Under the pieces are notes generated by a model that worked only from the letters and a program-made list of their open reading frames with translations, made no database searches and was not told the origin of the DNA. A stretch of 18,949 nt of DNA from JACCYJ01 sp038198775 (lineage in GTDB: Bacteria; Actinomycetota; Actinomycetes; Propionibacteriales; Nocardioidaceae). Shown in pieces: positions 14,883 through 18,949 of the stretch. The stretch spans positions 1 to 18,949 of the forward strand of contig JBBPZV010000019.1 of assembly GCA_038198775.1 (NCBI GenBank), given 5' to 3'. The number at the start of each line of letters is the position of its first letter. Within the stretch, counting starts at the first letter, position 1. Position numbers and translations under genes: made by a program.

Positions 14883-16481
14883 TCAGGCCAGCGCGACCAG
14901 CTCGGAGTAGTCCGGCGACCAGTGGTCCTCGACGGCGTCGGGCAGCAGCAGCACCCGGTCGGGTTCGAGCGCGGTGACGGCACCCTCGTCGTGGGTCACC
15001 AGCACGATGGCGCCCCGGTACGAGCGGATCGCGGCCAGCACCTCGTGCCGGGAGGCCGGGTCGAGGTTGTTGGTGGGCTCGTCCAGCAACAGCACGTTGG
15101 CGCTGGAGACCACCAGCGTGGCCAGTGCCAGCCGCGTCTTCTCACCGCCGGAGAGCACGGAGGCTGGTTTGGTCGCGTCGTCGCCGCTGAACAGGAACGA
15201 CCCCAGGACGCGCCGCCGTTCGGTGTCGGGGAGGTCAGGGGCCGCAGACGCCATGTTGGCTGCCACGGTGAGCTCCAGGTCGAGCGTCTCGTGCTCCTGG
15301 GCGTAGTAGCCGAGCTTGAGCCCGTGCCCCGGGGTCACAACGCCGGTGTCGGGCCGGTCGATCCCGGCGAGGAGCCGCAGCAGCGTGGTCTTGCCGGCGC
15401 CGTTGAGGCCTAGCACCACCACCCGGCTCCCCTTGTCGACCGCCAGGTCGACGTCGGTGAACACCTCGAGGGAGCCGTACGAGCGCGACAACCCGTCGGC
15501 CCGCAGCGGGGTGCGGCCGCACGGCGCCGGCGCCGGGAAACGGATGTGCGCCACCCGATCCCGCTTCCGCTGGGTGTCGAGCCCTCCGAGGAGGCGCTCG
15601 GCCCGGCGCGCCATGTTGTGCGCCGCGGTCGCCTTGGTCGCCTTGGCCCGCATCTTGTCGGCCTGGGCCAGCAGCGCCGACGCCTTGCGCTCGGCGTTGG
15701 CCCGTTCCCGGTGCCGGCGGCGCTCGTCGGTCTCCCGCTGCTGCAGGTACGCCCGCCAGCCCACGTTGTAGGTGTCGATCGTGGCCCGGTTGGCGTCCAG
15801 GTGCAGCACCCTGGTGACGGTTTCGTCGAGGAGCGCGACGTCGTGGCTGATGACGACCAACCCGCCGCGGTGCGCCCGGAGGAACTCGCGCAGCCACACC
15901 ACGGAGTCGGCGTCCAGGTGGTTCGTCGGCTCGTCTAGCAGCAGCGTCTCGGCACCGGAGAACAGGATGCGCGCCAGCTCCACCCGCCGCCGCTGACCCC
16001 CCGACAGCGTGCCCAACGGCTGTCCCAGCACCCGGTCCGGAAGGCCGACGCTCGCCGCGATAGTCGCGGCCTCGGCCTCGGCCGCGTAGCCGCCGGCGGC
16101 GTGCAGCTCGGCGTCGGCGCGAGCGTAGCGCCGCATCCCCCGGTTCCGGGCGGCCGTGTCGGCGGCAGCCATGTCCTGCTCGGCAGCGCGCAGGGATCGT
16201 ACGACCGCGTCGAGGCCACGGGCGGAGAGGATGCGTTCTCGAGCGGGGACCTCGAGGTCTCCGCTCCGCTGGTCCTGCGGCAGGTAGCCCACCGAGCCGG
16301 TCACGGTGACCGTCCCCCCCGCCGGCTGCGCCTCACCCGCCAGGATCCGGGTCAGCGTGGTCTTCCCGGCCCCGTTGCGACCGACGAGACCGACCTTGTC
16401 ACCCGGCCCCACCCGCAGCGACGTCTCGGCGAGGAGCAGCCGGGCACCGGCGCGCACCTCGAGGTCGACGGCGGTGAGCAT
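14883..16481 (-). CDS. ABC-F family ATPase (ribosome-associated)
   Basis: A 532-residue protein with two nucleotide-binding domains and no membrane segment. The first has Walker A GRNGAGKTT (K40), signature LSGGQRRR and Walker B LLLDEPTNHLD. The second has GLNGAGKTT, LSGGEKTR and LLLDEPTNNLD. Between them, at about residues 240-300, is the basic helical linker (RRRHRERANAERKA and onward) that in ABC-F proteins reaches into the ribosome P-site region. Such proteins act on translation or protect against ribosome-targeting antibiotics; M. tuberculosis Rv1473 is a probable relative. Whether this one gives resistance cannot be told from sequence. It starts at ATG 16481 with AGGAGC about 9-11 bases upstream and is divergent from ypfJ across 101 bp. 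Confidence 0.92.
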   Translation of the reverse strand: MLTAVDLEVRAGARLLLAETSLRVGPGDKVGLVGRNGAGKTTLTRILAGEAQPAGGTVTVTGSVGYLPQDQRSGDLEVPARERILSARGLDAVVRSLRAAEQDMAAADTAARNRGMRRYARADAELHAAGGYAAEAEAATIAASVGLPDRVLGQPLGTLSGGQRRRVELARILFSGAETLLLDEPTNHLDADSVVWLREFLRAHRGGLVVISHDVALLDETVTRVLHLDANRATIDTYNVGWRAYLQQRETDERRRHRERANAERKASALLAQADKMRAKATKATAAHNMARRAERLLGGLDTQRKRDRVAHIRFPAPAPCGRTPLRADGLSRSYGSLEVFTDVDLAVDKGSRVVVLGLNGAGKTTLLRLLAGIDRPDTGVVTPGHGLKLGYYAQEHETLDLELTVAANMASAAPDLPDTERRRVLGSFLFSGDDATKPASVLSGGEKTRLALATLVVSSANVLLLDEPTNNLDPASRHEVLAAIRSYRGAIVLVTHDEGAVTALEPDRVLLLPDAVEDHWSPDYSELVALA

Positions 16482-16570
16482 GGCTGGAGCTCCTGGGACG
16501 GCTGGACGGCACGAGGGTGGTGGACGGGCGGTGGGGCAGTCGTCTCACGAGGCGGGGCCCAGCACGGCCC

Positions 16571-16576
16571 TAGTCT
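16571..16576 (+). promoter_or_regulatory. Probable -10 element of ypfJ, leaderless type
   Basis: TAGTCT is followed by ACGGCC and ATG 16583, with no Shine-Dalgarno sequence. The overlapping minus-strand reading (TAGACT, 16572-16577) could serve the divergent ABC-F gene with a leader of about 80 bases. Confidence 0.5.
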
Positions 16577-16582
16577 ACGGCC

Positions 16583-17518
16583 ATGAAGTTCAACCCCCGG
16601 GCTCGTCTGGACACCTCGCAGATCCGTGACCGGCGAGGTCGTGGTGGCACCGCTCGCAGTGGGCTGGGCGGCGGGCTGGGCGGTGGTGGGCTCTCGCGGG
16701 GGCTGCCGGTCCGCGCCGGAGGGGGGATCGGCGGACTGATTCTCGTCGTGATCGCCTTCGTCGTCTTCGGTGGCGGCTTCGGCGGCAGCGACCCCGGCAC
16801 GGCCATCCCGAACGACACCAACCTGCAGGCGCAGTGCCAGACCGGTGCGGACGCCAACACCAGCGAGGACTGCGCCCTGGTCGCCACCGTCAACTCGGTC
16901 CAGGCCTACTGGGGCACCGCACTGCCCCAGCAGGCCGGCACCACGTACCAGCCGGTGCAGACCGAGTTCTTCACCGGCACCACGTCGACCGACGGCTGCG
17001 GAACCGCCTCCAGCAACGTCGGACCGTTCTATTGCCCGGTCGACGACACCGTCTACATCGACACCACCTTCTACGCCGACATGCTGCAGGGCCAGCTCGG
17101 CGCCGAGGGCGGTCCGTTCGCCGAGGCGTACGTGCTCGCCCACGAGTACGGGCACCACGTGCAGGACCTGCTCGGAACGATGGGCAAGGTGCGCACCCAG
17201 CAGGGACCGACCAGCGACTCGGTGCGGCTGGAGCTGCAGGCCGACTGCTACGCCGGGATGTGGGCCAAGAACGCGACCACCACCACCGATGCCTCCGGCG
17301 AGCCGCTCATCCTCGAGCTCACCCAGGACGACATCAGCCGCGCCATCGACGCGGCGCACGCGGTCGGCGACGACCGGATCCAGCAGCGCAGCGGCGGCGC
17401 GGTCAATCCCGAGCAGTGGACGCACGGGTCCGCGGCCGAGCGGGAGCACTGGTTCATGGTCGGCTACCAGCAGGGCAGCCTCGACGCCTGCGACACGTTC
17501 AGCGCCGCCCCGCTTTGA
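16583..17518 (+). CDS. YpfJ-type neutral zinc metallopeptidase, membrane-anchored
   Basis: A 311-residue protein. Residues 1-43 are Arg/Gly-rich and cytoplasmic, residues about 46-66 (GGIGGLILVVIAFVVFGGGFGG) form one membrane anchor, and the rest should lie outside. The zinc-binding motif is HEYGHH, with ligands H187 and H191 and catalytic E188. The third ligand is probably E217 in ELQADCYAGMWA, the motif that defines this family. Family-typical segments GPFYCPVDDTVYID and REHWFMVGYQQGSLDACDTF are present, with several cysteines that may form disulfides. The substrate is unknown. The gene is complete, starts at ATG 16583 and ends 48 bases before the next possible start. It is the last core gene before the insertion sequences. 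Confidence 0.92.
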   Translation: MKFNPRARLDTSQIRDRRGRGGTARSGLGGGLGGGGLSRGLPVRAGGGIGGLILVVIAFVVFGGGFGGSDPGTAIPNDTNLQAQCQTGADANTSEDCALVATVNSVQAYWGTALPQQAGTTYQPVQTEFFTGTTSTDGCGTASSNVGPFYCPVDDTVYIDTTFYADMLQGQLGAEGGPFAEAYVLAHEYGHHVQDLLGTMGKVRTQQGPTSDSVRLELQADCYAGMWAKNATTTTDASGEPLILELTQDDISRAIDAAHAVGDDRIQQRSGGAVNPEQWTHGSAAEREHWFMVGYQQGSLDACDTFSAAPL

Positions 17519-17689
17519 GACGGCACCGAACCGTAGCCTTGCCGCGCAGTCTTGAGGGGGCCAGGGTGGCGCCGCCGTACTACCGCGATCTGGTCACGAC
17601 GAACCAGGGCGCGGTCCTCCTCCACGGGTGCGAGGAGCTGGCGCAACACCGCGGCCAGCTCGAGATCACCCGGGACCGCCACGCCCGCC
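17519..17689 (+). other. Unassigned segment between ypfJ and the decayed transposase
   Basis: The frame that later reads as transposase is open back to a GTG at 17566, but its translation here (beginning VAPPYYRDLV) does not resemble an IS3 OrfB N-terminus. I see no terminal repeat of the IS element and no clear terminator for ypfJ. It is probably a mixture of flanking DNA and decayed element sequence. Confidence 0.3.
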
Positions 17690-18402
17690 GCGGCCGCAAG
17701 GTCGACCTGGCCGGCGCGGTTCCGATTGCGCGGTGCACCGTCGAGCGGCTCATGGGCGAGCTCGGCTTGTCCGGCGCGGTCCGCGGCAAGGTCAAGCGCA
17801 CAACGATCAGCGACCGTCGGACGCCGAAGCCACACGACCTGGTCGACCGCAACTTCTGGCCGCTGGCACCCGACCGGCTTTGAGCCGCGGACTTCACCTA
17901 TGTCTCGACCTGGTCGGGCTGGTGCTACACGGCGTTCGTGATCGACGCCTACGCCCGCCGGATCCTCGGCTGGTCGGTCGCGACCGCCATGACCAGCCAG
18001 CTCGTCGTCGACGCTGTCGGTCAGTCGATCTGGACGCGGCAACGAGAAGGCAGGGACCTCACCGGGTTGATCACGCACCATGATCATGGGAGCCAGTACC
18101 TGTCCGTGGCGCACACCGAGCATCTCGACGCGGCCGGTATCAAGCCCTCGACCGGAGCCGTCGGCTCGTCGTTCGACAACGCCCTGGCCGAGTCCGTCAT
18201 CGGGCTCTACAAGACCGAGTTGGTCAAGCCACGCCGGCCCTGGAAAGGCCTCGACGACCTCGAGATCGCGACCGCCGAATGGATCGACTGGTTCAACCAC
18301 CAGCGTCCGTTCGAGTACTGCAACGACCTCACACCGGTCGATGCGGAGCAAGCCCACTACCGTCACCACCAGCGCCCGGCGGCCGTCGGTGTCTCAAGCT
18401 AG
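17690..18402 (+). pseudogene. IS3-family transposase OrfB, 5'-truncated with internal TGA
   Basis: Recognisable IS3 OrfB sequence begins near RGRKV...IARCTVERLMGELGLSGAVRGK and continues LVDRNFWPLAPDRL. It then meets TGA (17881-17883), where the family has Trp in the LWVADFTYV motif. The same frame continues ADFTYVSTWSGWCY, HHDHGSQYL, NALAESVIGLYKTEL and WIDWFNHQRPFEY to TAG 18402. The DDE residues are D (codon 17890), D in HHDHGS and E in LAESV; the stop codon falls just before the first. The N-terminal helix-turn-helix part and orfA are missing. An open frame from GTG 17938 to 18402 (154 residues) lacks the first Asp and should be inactive. This is a dead remnant of an insertion sequence. 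Confidence 0.88.
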
Positions 18403-18430
18403 GGAGTCTCCGGACTTGCCGGGGAGGTTC
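18402..18430 (+). repeat. Candidate right terminal repeat of the decayed IS3 element
   Basis: Directly after the orfB stop, the sequence GGGAGTCTCCGGACTTGCCG followed by GGGAGGTTC resembles the right end of actinobacterial IS3 elements. No matching left end was found upstream to 17519, which agrees with 5' truncation. The assignment rests on memory of the family, not on an alignment. Confidence 0.4.
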
Positions 18431-18500
18431 GAGGGACGTCAAGTCGCCGATCGTGGACGAGTCTGGGCAAAGCACCAACCCATCAGCGGCCGGGACCGGC

Positions 18501-18530
18501 TGTCCACCGCACCCGGGGTTCTTGGACACC
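18501..18530 (+). repeat. Candidate left terminal repeat of the second IS3 element
   Basis: The segment begins TGTCCACCGCACCCGG and runs GGTTCTTGGACACC, 18 bases before the orfA start. Its TG start and position suit an IS3 left end. It also contains an internal TGTCCA...TGGACA inverted repeat (18501-18506 and 18523-18528). The right end lies beyond the window, so it cannot be confirmed here. Confidence 0.38.
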
Positions 18531-18548
18531 TGACAGTGAGGGGTGACC

Positions 18549-18902
18549 ATGGCCGTCATGGGCGAGCAGAGCAACGATCAGCGTCGGGAGATGCGGTGGT
18601 CGGCGAACAAGAAGACCGATGTGGTGTTGCGGCTGCTGCGCGGTGAGCCGCTGGATGAGGTGTCGCGGCAGGTGGGGGTGGAGGCGCATCGGCTGGCCGC
18701 GTGGCGCGATGAGTTCCTGGCAGCGGGGAAGGTCGGTTTGAAGGGTGGGGTGCCGATCGGAGACGGCATGAGCGCCGAGCAGCGCCGGCGGTTGCGGGAG
18801 GCCGAGTCCAAGGTCGGGGAGCTGACCTTGGACAACGACATTCTGCGCGCCGCGGCGCGAAAAAGGGGGCTCCAGATCCCGCCGGCGAAGCGTCCGAGGT
18901 GA
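18549..18902 (+). CDS. IS3-family transposase OrfA
   Basis: A 117-residue DNA-binding subunit of an IS3-type transposase. The helix-turn-helix region is about residues 14-60 (MRWSANKKTDVVLRLLRGEP, then LDEVSRQVGVEAHRLAAWRDEFL). It is followed by a heptad-rich segment (LREAESKVGELTLDNDILRAA) typical of the OrfA leucine zipper. ATG 18549 has GAGGGG five bases upstream; GTG 18543 is also in frame. The stop TGA overlaps the orfB GTG as GTGA, and a GAAAAAGGGGG run at 18859-18869 lies upstream in a region also open in the -1 frame, so an OrfAB fusion by frameshifting is possible. OrfA looks intact. Confidence 0.88.
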   Translation: MAVMGEQSNDQRREMRWSANKKTDVVLRLLRGEPLDEVSRQVGVEAHRLAAWRDEFLAAGKVGLKGGVPIGDGMSAEQRRRLREAESKVGELTLDNDILRAAARKRGLQIPPAKRPR

Positions 18903-18949
18903 GCACCGAACTGGGCGCACCGCTGGCCCGGGTCTGCCGCGCCCTGGAA
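18899..18949 (+). CDS. IS3-family transposase OrfB, first 17 codons (3' end outside window)
   Basis: GTG 18899 begins VSTELGAPLARVCRALE, which is the usual opening of actinobacterial IS3 OrfB proteins. It overlaps the orfA stop by four bases and lies in the -1 frame relative to orfA. The catalytic part lies outside the window. Confidence 0.72.
   Translation, partial: MSTELGAPLARVCRALE

Larger units (their letters stand above)
18501..18949 (+). mobile_element. Second IS3-family insertion sequence, 5' part
   Basis: An apparently intact orfA with its ribosome-binding site is followed by the overlapping start of orfB, and the element runs off the window. It lies about 70 bp after the right end of a decayed relative in the same orientation. 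The 18431-18500 stretch between them shows no gene. Confidence 0.75.

Noticed and set aside
12672..15413. 913-codon plus-strand open frame opposite the ABC exporter and ABC-F genes
   Set aside because: This is the longest frame fully inside the window, but its product is Gln/His/Arg/Gly-rich without motifs. The minus strand encodes two textbook ABC proteins over the same bases.
17881..17883. Selenocysteine or programmed read-through at the in-frame TGA of the transposase
   Set aside because: The family has Trp, not Cys, at this position, no suitable stem-loop was noticed, and the gene is also truncated at its 5' end. Simple decay explains it.
18859..18869. Perfect X XXY YYZ slippery heptamer in orfA
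   Set aside because: In the orfA frame the run reads CGA AAA AGG GGG, which does not satisfy the heptamer rule. Frameshifting stays possible but is not asserted.
1..18949. CRISPR arrays, tRNA or rRNA genes, toxin-antitoxin pairs, defence systems
   Set aside because: Reading both strands showed no regularly spaced repeats, no tRNA-like cloverleaf or CCA-end pattern, and no gene pair of toxin-antitoxin or defence type. Long tRNA search models were not available, so a divergent tRNA cannot be fully excluded.

Overview
The window is very GC-rich chromosomal DNA with short intergenic gaps, several GTG starts and typical actinobacterial gene neighbourhoods: an InhA-type enoyl reductase beside FabG, NfeD beside an SPFH protein, a DUF3099 protein, SURF1, and SerB with ACT domains. 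It most likely comes from a non-mycobacterial member of the Actinomycetota. I cannot name the genus. The order fabG then fabI, with NfeD and SPFH genes nearby, recalls the mabA-inhA region of Mycobacterium and related regions in Streptomyces, so most of the window looks like conserved core chromosome rather than an island.

Layout from left to right. 1-3213 (minus, runs off the window): a very large class III nucleotide cyclase joined to a STAND-like ATPase and a helical repeat region, with a double zinc ribbon at its N-terminus. 3351-6537 (minus): an apparent four-gene operon encoding a soluble ABC ATPase, an NfeD membrane protein, an SPFH/stomatin protein and a TauE/SafE permease; the last two overlap by four bases (GTGA). 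6650-7864 (plus): serB, divergent from that operon. 7947-8120 (plus): a small CsbD-like gene. 8172-9671 (minus): fabG-fabI, the reductive steps of type II fatty acid synthesis. 9806-10369 (plus): a DUF3099 membrane protein and a 71-residue putative zinc-binding protein. 10389-11405 (minus): moaA for molybdenum cofactor. 11441-12286 (plus): SURF1 for cytochrome oxidase assembly, whose tail overlaps the convergent SDR gene by 115 bp. 12172-16481 (minus): an ABC-F protein, an ABC exporter and an atypical SDR. 16583-17518 (plus): a YpfJ-type zinc metallopeptidase. 17690-18949 (plus): a decayed IS3-family orfB, followed by the start of a second IS3-family element with an intact orfA and the first codons of orfB.

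Seven genes that begin transcription units (the cyclase, ABC ATPase, serB, DUF3099, moaA, SURF1 and ypfJ genes) have a TAnnnT hexamer ending 6-9 bases before the start codon, and most have no convincing, well-spaced Shine-Dalgarno sequence. This fits leaderless transcripts, which are common in Actinobacteria. Several other genes (SPFH, csbD, fabG, fabI, ABC-F, IS orfA) have a clear Shine-Dalgarno sequence. Between moaA and SURF1 two such promoters face away from each other within 35 bp.

I did not find a clearly new biological system. The points most worth a second look are the ABC/NfeD/SPFH/TauE operon, the leaderless promoter set, the zinc-ribbon cyclase-ATPase, the small conserved zinc protein, the SDR without its catalytic tyrosine, and the SURF1/SDR antisense overlap. 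No tRNA, rRNA or CRISPR array was recognised.
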